Shown one piece after another: positions 1 through 12,640 of a stretch of 64,000 nucleotides of DNA. Source of the stretch: Hybos culiciformis (taxonomy: Eukaryota; Arthropoda; Insecta; Diptera; Hybotidae). How positions within the stretch are numbered: position 1 is the first letter of the stretch; every line of letters starts with the position of its first letter. The position numbers were made by a program, and so were the translations under genes. The DNA lies in NCBI GenBank assembly GCA_964007475.1, contig OZ023273.1, positions 33,602,436 to 33,666,435 on the forward strand, written 5' to 3'. The notes under the pieces are model-generated. The model saw nothing but the letters and a program-made list of their open reading frames with translations. It searched no databases and was not told where the DNA came from.

Positions 1-1655
1 ATTATTCTTGGCAATGTTTTAAGTTCTATTTTTAACTTGGTGTTTTATTAAAGTAGGTGTATATATTATTTGTTATAAATTGACTTGTATAATAGATTAA
101 ATATGCACAAAGATAGTCAACTTGATACAACTTTTGTGGTATTCTTATTTGAAATAAAATTCTGTTCACTTCATTGATAATTATCCTGTATTTTAATTTG
201 TTTTACTAACACCTTCGAATAAAAAATCTAATAAATTTTTTAGTATATTCTTAACCAATCCTTGTTTTTAGTATTTGTATCATTTTTGAATGGAACCTTC
301 GATATGTAAATAAAATAGAACAATCTTGACAATATCCGCTGTTATAGTTTTTTTTTATTATTTGTGACTTTGAATCCACTTTTAGAAAAAAAAAAAAATT
401 AAAATACCGCATAAACTTTTACTTTCATTTCACAATACAAAAAAAAAACACAGTCCTTAACAATAAACGTAGTAGCATTAACTTTAATATACCATTAATC
501 ATGATAAAAAAAAGGACAACTTTAACATTATATAAAAAAAAAAAAACAAATACAAGGAAAAAGAAAACAATGTTCCATACAGTTTTCGTTCCTTGGAAAT
601 TAAAGGTCAGTAATGATATTATCGTAATTACTGAGGAAGTTTGGAAGGACATAAAATAGGATTAACTAAACTATACATATTTTCAATAACTACTAATTTT
701 TTTTTGGCATTTCCGTAAAAGAGGATAATTATTATTCCTTTCTTTTCATTGTAGATATATATATATATTTTAGACAGATATTCACAATTGATAATAATTA
801 TTGTGACTTGAATAGCATATTAGAGTTAGTACAATTTTGTAACATTATTTTTAATGAAACTTTCCAAGGACATGAATATAATAAAGGATTTTTTTCTTTT
901 AATGGTAATGAATTCTGGTTAAGCTAATGATATTTACTTTATGTGGCATTACCTATAATACATCGACAGTTCACTTTTTATTTGGAATTTATTTTGTAAT
1001 CCTTTATATTAATCTTTGGTTGCGTTGATTGATTGTCCACGAATTTAAGAAATGAAAATTGAGAGATAAAATTTTACAATGAGAAATCAAGTCAGATAAA
1101 TTCTTGCTTGAAAACTAGACAGGCTATCTTTATTTGATCGGAGGTATCATCTTTTTATTTTTATTTTTGGATGAAGCGAATTCCCTTAAGTTTTTGTGCA
1201 AATCACCTGCATTTAAACGCCGACACTTTTACCTTACTGTTAATTAGGATAATTTTTGTTTTATGACAAATTTTCCAAAAAAATCACAAAATTACTTTAT
1301 CAAAAAGTTTAAAAAATAAAAATTATAACAGGAAAATTAAAAAAAATTATTTTGCAAATTAGTGAAAAAGTAAACTTATTCGTCGGTTCTAAACTTTTAT
1401 TGTAATAAAATATTACATTCCTCTATAAATATACATATGTAGCATAGTAGTGTAGGTACAAACAAATGTTACTTAACTTCTTATATTATATTTAAAAGAA
1501 TTTAAAATTAAACTTTAAGTTAAATGAAAAATGCTAAGTGAAATCTTGATATGTAACAAAAACTTATAGTTATTTAAATATTAAAATTTGCAAAAAGTTC
1601 TGTACCTATACACAGCAAATGCTTAAATTACTTTCCCTTAAATTTTTAATTTCAG
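1..1655 (+). other. Intron of the octopamine receptor gene (partial)
   Basis: A+T-rich sequence upstream of the first receptor exon in the window. It ends in a good acceptor (tttaatttcag at 1645-1655). I see no exon with GPCR TM1-TM4 character here, so the 5' exons must lie left of position 1. Open frames in this stretch are low-complexity Phe/Leu/Lys translations of homopolymers. Confidence 0.6.
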
Positions 1656-4441
1656 ATTTGTGAATTTAAAGTAAACAAATCGTATGCAATTATCAGTTCG
1701 TCGGTAAGTTTCTGGATTCCAGGAATTGTTATGATATTCATGTATTATAAAATTTATCAAGAAGCAGATAGGCAAGAAAGAATGTTATATAGGTAAAATA
1801 ATATGAATATTTGTTTGTTAAAATAGATATAAAGAAATTTTCGTAAATGCAATTTTTAAGATTTTACTATCCAACGAAGCCACTTAATGTATAGATTTGA
1901 TAATAATTTAGAAACTCTGATAAAAACTTTCTGACTTAAGTTTTCAAACAAAAAATTAGTTAGTGCAATGACAATTTATTGAAGTCCAAGTTTATTACTT
2001 GATCTCATTAGAACTATATTCATTCTTCTAGATTCATATTCGCATATAATAATAAGAACCCTTAAGTGAAATTTAAAAAAGGACTTTGTTTATCCAATTT
2101 AATCATTTCTCATTTAATATTCAACCATAATAATAATTAAAAAGAAAAGAAAATAAAATCACTGTCTTCTACAAAAAAAAAAACTTAATGTTCTTAATTG
2201 ATCTTCATCCCAGGGGATTTAAATTTTCCACTTAACATTTTCTTTTCAAATACTGTAAACTTTACGCTTAATATAATAGAGAAAGAAAGGAAAAAAAATA
2301 TATTAATTAGAAAAATTAAAAAAAAAATGTTTAATCCATTATTAATTAAGTAATTAATAATAAAGTTGATAAGAAAAAAATACTTATTTTTGAAACTTTT
2401 TAAGTGCATCAGTGATTTTCAATAGAATTTCCTTATTTCATTTTGCATAATTTTAAACAAATGTTTACTTAAATTTTACTTAATTTTCGAAAAAGTTTCT
2501 ATATATACTTAAAATAGCATTGCAATTTCAAAACATTTTAATAAACCACAAAAAAATATGTGTACGTACCTTTTTTCATATTAATAAAAGTTTTGACCTA
2601 AATTTCATTTTCAACATTTTAACAAAAATTTTACCAACAAATTAAAATTTGCTTCAAATATTTTATACATACACATATAGGTCACGAGTTGCAGCCTTGC
2701 TGTTAGATAAACATTTACAAATTAATCATATACCTGTACCTAGACCAAGTATACAATTGGAACCAACTACTATTTCAACGATGAGGCGTGAAAGAAAGGC
2801 AGCCAGAACATTAGGAATTATAATGAGTGCATTTTTAGTTTGTTGGTTACCATTTTTCTTGTGGTATGTATATAAGCATATTTTATTTTATTCAAAAATA
2901 TAATTTAATTTATTATACCTATAAGGTGTTAAATGCATATAATGAAATATTGATATCAAGATAGATATTGAAAATACTAAATTTTTTCATCCAATGTCAT
3001 AAAAATTTCATTGGATGTTATCAATCAAAATAATGTCACAAAATATAAATACATATTTTAATTTTAATTAGTTTTTTTTGTAGTAAAATAGATGACAAAT
3101 TTTTGTTCCATAAAGTGCACACTTAATTTAATTTATTGTGTGGTATCTAAAAGTCAAAGAAATTCGCTTAGAAATGTCAAACGAATATTTTCTATTTTAG
3201 TAACATAATATTTATTTCAAAATATTAATATACAGAAACCTAAGTTTCAAAGATATAATCATACTGAGCATTATGTCATCCAAAGTATAAAAAAATAATA
3301 AAATTTAATTATAAATAATAATGTACTATATACACTGACATATATATATATATACCCAGCTAGCACTGAATGCATTTTGAATCAATTCAAAATACATTGA
3401 ACGTGATACTTGAATGCATTACTATACATTACTTTTTTCAAAGAGGTTTTGATTACGATGTCCGCCTGTAGAATATATCTCCCCTTAAAAATGGTTACGG
3501 CAAATGCATCACAAAATGCATTTCGAAAAGGTATTTAGAACGTATTTAGGAAATGTATTTCTGAATACATTTAAATAATGAGTTTTAAATCTATTTTGGA
3601 AATATATTGATAATGCATTTAAGGAATGAGTTTAGAATGTATTTTGGAAATATATCGGTAATGCATTTAAGGAATGAGTTTAGAATGTTTTTTGGAAATA
3701 TATTCGTAATGGATTTTTGGAATGTATTACAAATTCATTTAGAAAAATAGAAAAAATTCCGTTTTTATTTTAAAATGTTTATTTTATATATTTTATATAT
3801 TTATTTAAGCAAAATAAAGAAATTAAAAAATTAATTCTAATAAAACGAATAACGAAAAGTTCACATGAAAAAATGGAAAATTAAAACTAAGACATATATT
3901 TAAACGTAATTAAATAATTAACATATTTTCTTTATACTGCACCTTTACTTTTTCCCTTTTCCGAAAGTTAACCGAGTGAATTCTTCTATGGGCGTGTTTC
4001 AAATTATTTTTCATTTCTTCTTCAAACTTCGCTAATCATCGTTTTTTATCGTATCTATTAAAAGAAAAATTGGGTCATGTAATGTTTAAAAATTGAAGCA
4101 GAACAATTTTTTTGGCTTACAAAATCATTGAAAATAACTTCATTTTCCAGGTTCTGGTTGAGTATCTGTATATCCTGGACCGTTTCCAGTGGAAATTAAA
4201 ATTTTTTATAATTATTTTCAGGAGATTCCTGGAACACAGCTTTTGAAAGTTATTAACTAAATTAAAATTTTTTTACGATACATATTTTTTTTATAAATTT
4301 TAATCACTAATTATCCTTGACTTCAAAACACAAGCATACTAAAGAGAGTATAGTAATCAATTACGTTCGTGTACTATAGAATCATTAGAGAATGCATTCC
4401 TTTATGTTTTTTTGAGTAATCGATTGCGATTGTGCTAGCTG

Positions 4442-4482
<41 letters not shown>

Positions 4483-5460
4483 GTAAAAAAATGTGTTTTA
4501 CATTATTTTTCAATATTTTATCCTTCATCAGGCAAAAACATCCTGAAGCATTTTAATTTTTTATTAACATAGTGTATTCCGTCCTGTTTTTAAAGTTTTT
4601 AAATTAAATTTTATGCATATAATAAATGTGCATAAAATGTATATACAACAAATACATAATATTTATACTTATTGTAACAACATAACCTTCTATTCATTTT
4701 AATTTTTTTTATTTATTTCTTCTTTCATCAAGGTATATAACATCATCATTATGTGATGAATGCAAAACACCAAGAATAGTTGTTGGAATATTGTTTTGGA
4801 TAGGTTACTTTAATTCAGCATTAAATCCAATTATTTACGCTTATTTTAATCGTGAATTTAGAGCAGCATTTAAGAAAACCCTTAAGGTGAGGAGGATTCT
4901 ATTTAATTCATGACCATGATAAAAAAACATATTTTTTTTTTTAATTAAATAAATGATGATTATAACATTTATTCAAGAAAATTTTGTCATAGTAAAATTT
5001 ATTTTTTTTTTTTTTTTAATTCAAATTAACTTCCTAGCCAATTAATAGGTTGTGAAATAAAAATTAATAAAAATAAAATCCTACAATACAAGTCAATGGA
5101 AAGAGGATGACCGAGATGAGAATTTTTAGAATTATTTTTTCGTCTTTGCCTTTTGTATAGAGAGAATATACACCTAAACATGTAACTGCATGGTTTATGT
5201 TATATTGCTACTCTAAAATATCTGACTATCAAATTATTATAATATGCATACATAAAAATACTTAATTTTATCGAACTATTAAAAATAAATCTATTATTTT
5301 TTTATTTCAGTCCTGTTGCCCTTATACGTTAATGCACTGTAAGGTTTCAGATGGGGCTGATTTACCACCTTATTTAAATTCAACAGCATCATCTGAAATC
5401 CACATGAATATTATCCGTTCCAGAAATTATAATTCATCGTCATACCATTTGCAGCCATAG
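1656..5460 (+). CDS. Octbeta2R: Octopamine beta receptor (Octbeta2R-like), 3' exons
   Basis: Class A biogenic-amine GPCR of the plasma membrane; insect octopamine beta receptors couple octopamine to cAMP. Four exons are visible: 1656-1792, 2681-2863, 4733-4886 and 5311-5460 (TAG). Junction phases agree throughout and give 207 residues. Exon 1 encodes the end of ECL2 and TM5 ([19 protein letters not shown]). Exon 2 encodes ICL3 and TM6, with [12 protein letters not shown] before CWLPFF. Exon 3 encodes TM7 (NPIIY) and helix 8 ([11 protein letters not shown]). Exon 4 begins SCCPY, a likely palmitoylation site, then a Ser-rich tail. The exon 2 donor is gtatgt at 2864; the next GT would lead to a stop. 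Assignment to beta2R rather than beta1R or beta3R rests on remembered ICL3 similarity ([17 protein letters not shown]) and is less sure than the family. TM1-TM4 lie outside the window. Confidence 0.9.
3355..4443. mobile_element. Non-autonomous DNA transposon, CCCAGCTAGCAC termini
   Basis: A 12-base perfect terminal inverted repeat, CCCAGCTAGCAC at 3355-3366 and its complement at 4432-4443, bounds about 1.09 kb inside the third-to-last intron region of the receptor gene. Both flanks are TA microsatellite, so insertion into a TA repeat is likely but the duplicated site cannot be read. The left half (about 3365-3740) is a degenerate array built on gaatgcattt / ggaatgagtttagaatgta / ttttggaaatatat motifs. 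No transposase frame is visible. Superfamily not assigned. Confidence 0.65.
4444..4474. repeat. (TA)n microsatellite
   Basis: Uninterrupted TA dinucleotide run next to the right end of the CCCAGCTAGCAC element. A shorter TA run (3340-3354) abuts its left end. Confidence 0.9.
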
Positions 5461-8400
5461 TAGAGCAGAATGATTTAAAATTAAATGACTGCAATATAGA
5501 ATAAGATTTTCAGTATTAAATAAATATAGAGTAATATATAAATACAGTTCTCGATAGTTCAGAAAATTAATTAAAATATAGGTTTTATTTTATTATAAGG
5601 TTTGAGGCTTAAAACGAATTTTATTTATTTTTAAATTTGATTTTAAATTGCATAAAAACTTCAAATTTCATTTTTCTAACGGAAATTAAATTAACGAAAA
5701 AGTATATTTATTGGTATATTGTTTTTATATAAAATAAATATAATGTTGAAATGTTGAACTGATCCTTGGACTCACTTGACTATGAGGCGCATGAAAAGTT
5801 TATCTTCATATTTTGAAAAACATTCTTTGGTTTAACAATCAGAAAATAAGGAAGAAACAAAACGATAGTAAAGATTTCTAATTAGTGTTTAACAAGATTC
5901 CTTACTTACTTAGATTTAGTTATCTATACTTAATATCAAAATTTATTTTATAAATGTGTGTAAATTTCACCTTTTATTTGATTAAGTATACATATTGATA
6001 CCTGTCACTTTTTTTTTATAAAAATATGCTTGCATAATTCAGTGAATACAACTAACTACATTGAAATAAACATAACAGAGTCTTAATTACGAATAAAATA
6101 ATCGTGGTACTTTTTATTCAATAAAACATAACAATGTTCAATTTAATACAAATTACTTCAAGACATCCTTGAAAACAACTGATATTTTATTAAATGAAAC
6201 TATTTGCAAATAAAAACCACTATGATTTCGAACTCCCATTCTGGAATATTTTACATTGATGAAGTAAATAAATAAAATGCAAGAATTTATTTATGTAAAT
6301 CAAATTTCAAAACAAAATTTAACATATTAATCATATATTTTTACTCGTTAATTTTATTTCACGTCAAAAATGTTAGAAATGGAAATGAAATTTTTCAATA
6401 TAAAACAAACGTGATGAAAAATCAATTTTAAAACCTTGTAGATTAGTTAGTGAAAAAAGCTCAAAAATATTACTTTAAGCAAAATAAGAAATATATTAAA
6501 GAGCTGGGACAATCTTTATTAGAGAAAAATATACTGGTAAAAATCTATGTAAATTGTAAATACGCTAAGATATTTGATTTAGAAAATATATATGTAGATA
6601 ATTCTTATATGACGCAATACTCCTACAAATAGACTTCAACATAAATATAGCTCAAATGTCGAATTTTGTACGAAATATCCTAAATCCAAATTCATAATGG
6701 TCGTCAGAGCGCCAAAATATTTTAATGAAGTTGAATGAAATTCAATAAAAGAACTATTTTTGATTTATTAATAATTTAACCAATGAATTCAGTTAACCAA
6801 CATTAACAAACTTCTTAACTTTTTTTTAGAAATAATATTCCGTTTGACGTTAGCACCACGTTTACTTCGTCTATAGAATATTTTTCACTCCATCCAATAG
6901 AATTTTAGGATCCTGTAAAATAAATAGGTCCCAAACTGGTGATTCTGTTATTATCCATTAATTCTAAAATTTAGAATATTTTTAAAAAACTTTTGCGAAT
7001 AAAAAAAAAAATGTTTAATTTTTTATGCAGATTCATTACGATAATTTGAAGCCAAGACACAAATAAATAAATATTTCGGAGGGAAACATTATTAGAATTT
7101 TTTTACATAGTTAAATATTTTGTAAAATTTATGTAGGATAGGAAGGAAATAAAAGAAAAAAGTTTTGATTTAATAATAAAAAATCATTCTTAATATTCAA
7201 AAAAAAAAAACAAAAAAAAAATTAAAATTAATCCCAATTTTTTTTTTTATAATATAACGAAATCAATAATGAAATCATGGACTGATTTAATTTAGATATT
7301 CAATAACCATTTTTTGTTATTATTATTTTTTAATATTTTGGATTAAAAATGTACATAAATATAAAAGTAAACGTTTAAACAATTAACAATTAAGTTAGCA
7401 AGGACAATTTGTTGAAACAAAACTCAATTGAATTAATAATTTCTTTTTTATTTATTGTTTTGAGGACTAACAAATTAAATTTGAAACTAAATAAACTAGA
7501 TCAAAAGCACAAAAAAAATGTATTTCAAAGAATGTTCAGAGATTATCTAAATGGAATCTGATTAGATATTAAATTATTTATGATGAGTCTCTAAATTTTT
7601 TAATATGAAAATTGTATTTTCTTTCAATAAGCCTAAAGGCGGAATCCATGAATTATAGAAATCAATACTCAATACCCAGCAAACACATATTCATATAAAA
7701 ATTTTCTTTCTTCTTGTTACTAAAAAGTTTTTAATCTCTATGTTCTTCTAAGATTTCTATCGTAAATTATTAATTTTTTTTTTGCACATTCATTAGGTAC
7801 AAAAAAACTTGAGGACAATACAAAAAAAAATACTTTGAATGACACTTCTGATTTATTTATAAGTTATTATCTGTAATTCAATTGAGAGTGTGATTATGTA
7901 AAAAATATTTATTAAAATTAAATTTTAATGAAAACAAAAATTATATAGTTGAATTTTTTAATAGTTGAATTTCATAAATAAATTATAAGCTTATAAATAA
8001 TTGTTTTAAGAAAAAAAAACTTATATTAGATTTTCATAAAAAAAAAAAAATTATTCCATTTATCACCATTTTTATATTTTAAGTAAGTCTTAACTTTAAT
8101 GTGTATACTACTAATAGAACTAACTATATTATCTATAGAAACTATTTCCAAAAAATTTGATGGAAAATTGATGAACAAAATAAATTATATTTATAAATAT
8201 ATGTCGGTAGAATGCCGAATAAATTATGATGGAAATTTGTCACCAGAAGGCCACACACATTAATATTATTATAGATGTAACATCATCAGTGGTGGTTGTT
8301 AAATAACTTTATGTTATTCAATGTAAATATTATGCCATATGGGCGTTCTGAAATAATTCAGAGCCTACCGTGACATATTCTTAAATTTTTTCTCGAAATC

Positions 8401-11017
8401 AAAATAATTCATAAAAAAAATTAGAAATCCATTATACATGTATAATTTCCAATCCGTCTTATTTTTACCATGATTTTTTACAAAATAAAAAAAAAACCGA
8501 ATTTTATTTTCTACATACCAAATAAATTTATTATAAAGTACCTAAACCTAAAACTTAACTTAACTTAAAAATTTATATAAAAATAGTAAATCGTGCCAAC
8601 TCATAAAAATGTATAAAAATGTACCTCAACTCAAAAATATTTTTAATTTTTATTTTTTATTTTTTTGACAGCTAATATTATTATAAAATAACAAAAAGTA
8701 CAATCAATTAAAATAAATAAATATTGCATCAAAAGATCAGACAATGAAAAAAAAAATTATTTTAAAATATTTTTAAATAAAGTTTATTAAGAAAAAAAAA
8801 ATTCATCTCATGAATTTCGATTGGTAAAATTTTTAACATAATGATGGAAAGAATTATTATAAAATTGTAGTTAAGATAAAATTTAATTACACAATATGTC
8901 ATGTCAAAGTAAATAAGATATTTTTAAGAAATTATGTATTTAATGTAAAAATTAGGAAATTAAAATTAAATTAAATAAAGAATAAAAATGAATGGAAAGA
9001 ATTTATTCATTTTTTTGATGTGAATAAAGAGAGCTTTTTTTTTTATTTCAAACACACAGGGTTTTCCCCTCTAAGTATTCTCAGCCTAATAGTATACATT
9101 TAACGAAATGGAATTAAAATTGCTATAATTATACAAATTATAGTTAAATTTGGTATATAAATATTATCAATCAAAAAAAATTTCTGTTTTCATCTTTAAG
9201 GAAAAACTCAATTAGTTCTTGGTTTATTTCCTAATTTTTCTTTCTTTGTTTCTTAATTCAAAGTTCAATTACAAAAAAATAATTTTTGAATTCTAATTCT
9301 ATATCTAAAACTCTAAAATATCGGTATTATGAATTTCATTTTGTTTAAATATAAAATTTGTTTATCGTAAAATAGTTTCAGTCACATCTGTTGGAAAATT
9401 CAATAATATTATATATTTTAGTTTTCTTTATTATATGATTGTGTTATGATGATAGAAGAATATTCAATTATTTTTTTTATTTTGAAGGAAAAGGGTTTCT
9501 TTCTTAAAAAAGGTTCTAATCATAATCAATTTTTGATTTTATTATTTTTGTATTCTGATTTTAATATAGATTTGATTCAAAGAATATTTCTATATTGAAA
9601 CTTATATACGGAACATTGATTGATACCACCATACAAGATAGTAATCTATTTTTACTATCATGTACAACACTATGTGTTTAAACAAAATATAAACATTCTA
9701 GTATGAGCCCTACCACCGAAAAAATGTTCAATCTTCAATAAAGTGTTTTTTTTTATATGTTGGAGAATAAAGATCGGTGACTGAGCCCATTTTAAGTTTT
9801 TATGTCAAATTGGCCTTTGAAAAACTTAAAAATATTTATTGAGATTGTGAAGTAAAGGAGAGAACGTATTTTCTAAACAATTTTAAAAATTTTATTGAGT
9901 AACTTCTATTGGAACCATAAAACTCTTCCATACTCGAAACTCGATAACAGAGTATATGTATCAATAATATTTTTATAGTTATTTACATACATTTTATCAA
10001 CAAACTTTAATATAAAATATTTATATTATTTTTTCCAATTGTGAAATAAATTTTAAAGATGAAATCAAAATTAGGTTGAGGTCCCTCTTCAGCCAATAAA
10101 AAAATAAACAAAACAAAAATTAAATCTCTCATATTATTATTCCAAAGTTTCAGCAGAATGCATTACATTCGTTTTAATGCGAAATATTCACAAAATATAA
10201 ATTTTGAATTCTTATTCATTTATAACATTATAATAATGGGAAATCCAGTTCAAGTACATAACCTTGAAATTTACATTTTATATATTTTCATTTTTTATCC
10301 AAACTTATCAAAGAAAAAATAAAAAGCTTATTATTTTCAACAAAATTTTTGTTTTATTTAAAAAAAAATATGATGATTCGTGGGGTGCAGACTTCTTATA
10401 CCATAAAATTTATTTTGATTTTCTTTTTCTTTTGTCTCATGGGAAAATCATATAAATAATTTATTTTAACATAACATCTTGATTTTAGATATGAATGTAA
10501 TTTTTCCACATCATAATTCATATTGAATATGAAAAAAAAAATTTTTTTGAAATGGAATCAAACAAAGAATTTAAAAAAATATTCAAAAATGTGACTTGGG
10601 GTTTATTACATGTATGAAATTTGTACATTTTTGTTGTATTAGCTGAAACTGAAAAACTTTTAATAATTCATTTTTATTTCGAAGCACCAATTTCAAAAAC
10701 TTATTTACAATAATTTTTTCATAGGAAATACTCAATTCAAATTCTCAATGACATGAAATTTTTTATTCGAGTAATTAATATTTTAATTTATTTCCTTTGG
10801 ATTGTTGTAAACTTTAAAATCTAAGGTAAATAACAATTTCATCCTCTTCCTTGTAAATAAAAATGTATGCCGCATCTTTTTTCAGAATGCCTACCCAAAA
10901 TTTTTAATTCAACTATATTTTCCTTAACTTGCGTTTAAAATTTTCAACCAAGTTAAAAAAGTCAGTTATTCCGAAAAAAAATAATAAATTGGTCGAAATA
11001 AGTGTAGGTATGTGTAT
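5461..11017. other. Intergenic region, no supported gene
   Basis: The receptor 3' UTR begins here, with AATAAA-like hexamers near 5517 and beyond. The rest is A+T-rich with many poly(A)/poly(T) tracts. Open frames such as that at 6450-6632 have low-complexity Lys/Asn/Tyr composition, no flanking splice logic and no recognisable motif. A weak imperfect inverted repeat at about 8203-8377 could be an old MITE. Confidence 0.5.
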
Positions 11018-12632
11018 TAGGGTGGATCGAACTAAAAAAATTTCGATTTTTCACATCCCGGGGGGCGATTCGATGCGATTAGATATAAAAACAATATGTG
11101 CAAAGTTTCAAATTGATCAAATTTTATTTTCTGCCTCCAACTTTCGTTTGAACTTTCCCTCACAAAAATATTCACTTTTGCATGATTTTATGAGAAAAAA
11201 AACTTTTTCATAGCTTTTTTTCAATTTTTTTGCATATTTTTTTATATATTTCTTTTTTAATTCATTAACTCAATTCTCAACTAATTTTTTTTTTTACTCA
11301 ATTAATTGTTTTTTCAATTTATTATTTCGAATGTAATTCATTGTTTAAAAAATCACTTTAAACTATGTTCGAAACCTGATTTTGTTTCTAATTTTGAAAA
11401 ATTTGATCCAGAAGCAAGCAATTTTTGTTCTTATAAATTCATCGTTCCCACAGACAGAAGCCGAAGCTTCGGTGAGTAATTTGATTTAATATATGAATAT
11501 ACGTTATATATATACATATAACTTCCAAGTTCTTGTATGACAGATTTTCGAGAACTAGAAGAATGGTCAAGTTTGCAGTTTGCCGGTGAATCAACTCGGT
11601 ATAGTCTTGGACTTCAAATTTTTTTTCTGGAATTTTTTATTTACGAATTTCTTTCGAAACAGGAGTTGAGTTAACTTTTAATTTTAAAATCCGTTTCAAA
11701 AGAAGTTCTTTAATGTGTGTTCTTTCGTTCTCTAGCATTGCGAGAAATATACTTCTGGATGTATTTGCATAACGGGATCAAATATACTTTTAGTAAAATA
11801 ATCCAAATTTATTGATTTTTAAATCATACTTTACAAATGCAAACCACCGTATTTGCAACTTTGTTTTTTTTTTAATTTTAAACCAAACTGGATAATAAAT
11901 TTTCATGACAAAGTCTGCTAGAAGTGAGAAATATAAGCGAAGAATCGAGTTTTTGTTAACCATTTAGAATGAGACATTTTTGCCGGATTTCTATGAGCCA
12001 GATTTGTCGGAAATGGTGAATGATTTTTCATACAAAAATTTTTTGTTTGTATACTACGTTCGTAAGCAATTACTGTCGGCAATTATGACGAATTTGGATC
12101 AAAATAGGCTACTGGAAGATTTTCACATTTTTGGGAGTAGATTTTTAAATAAATCTTGCGACTGTAGTGGATTTTTAAGTAAATCTTGCGACTGTCCAAA
12201 AATAGGACATTTCCAATTATTTTGTGCACGGACTTTAATGTAAATATTTACTTAAAAATTATGAATCGTAAAGATGTTACAGAAATAAGTGATTGTTACG
12301 AAGGTAGTAAAATAAAAAATATAAAAAGTGAAAACTCTACCTTTTCATTAAGTAGGTTATCATGTTTTAATTTTGTAATCTATACATAATATTATAGTAG
12401 ATTAGTCTAAAAATCTTCAAAAAGAAATAGTTTCCAATTGTTTCCAATTTTTTTTTGATTTTCCCATATATAACTTATGCAAAATTTTCAAAGGCAAGTT
12501 GGAGGGAGAAGATGAGCTCCGATTGGGCTAAAATTTTTCAAACATTAGTTTTAGGCCCATTCGCAACTATTAGAACCCCGGGCGTTTTCAAATCCCAAAA
12601 AAAAAATTTTAGTACTAAATCGATCCACACTA
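11018..12632. mobile_element. hAT-like DNA transposon relic
   Basis: The left end TAGGGTGGATCGA (11018-) and the right end TCGATCCACACTA (-12632) are inverted with one mismatch and followed by related C/G-rich subterminal sequence. An exact 8-base direct repeat, ATGTGTAT, flanks them at 11010-11017 and 12633-12640. An 8-base target-site duplication with TAGGG-type ends is the hAT hallmark. The 1615 bp element has no complete transposase. It carries open stretches at 11980-12243 and shorter ones on either side. A 30-base direct duplication (12142-12201, ending aaatcttgcgactgt in each unit) lies inside. Confidence 0.75.
11980..12243 (+). pseudogene. Unknown protein fragment inside the hAT-like element
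   Basis: Open frame of about 87 codons whose first part reads like real protein (LPDFYEPDLSEMV, then LLEDFHIFGSRFLN). Its latter part is a frame-preserving tandem duplication of a CDC-containing 10-residue unit. There is no ATG at a sensible place, and the frame opens inside the transposon. It is probably a remnant of the element's cargo or of its own protein. I do not recognise a family. Confidence 0.4.
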
Positions 12633-12640
12633 ATGTGTAT

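Noticed and set aside
425..652. Minus-strand open frame rich in Phe, Leu and Val
   Set aside because: Low-complexity translation of poly(A) tracts, inside the receptor intron, without splice or family support.
6450..6632. 60-codon plus-strand frame
   Set aside because: Starts at a non-ATG codon, Lys/Asn/Tyr composition typical of AT-rich chance frames, no motif.
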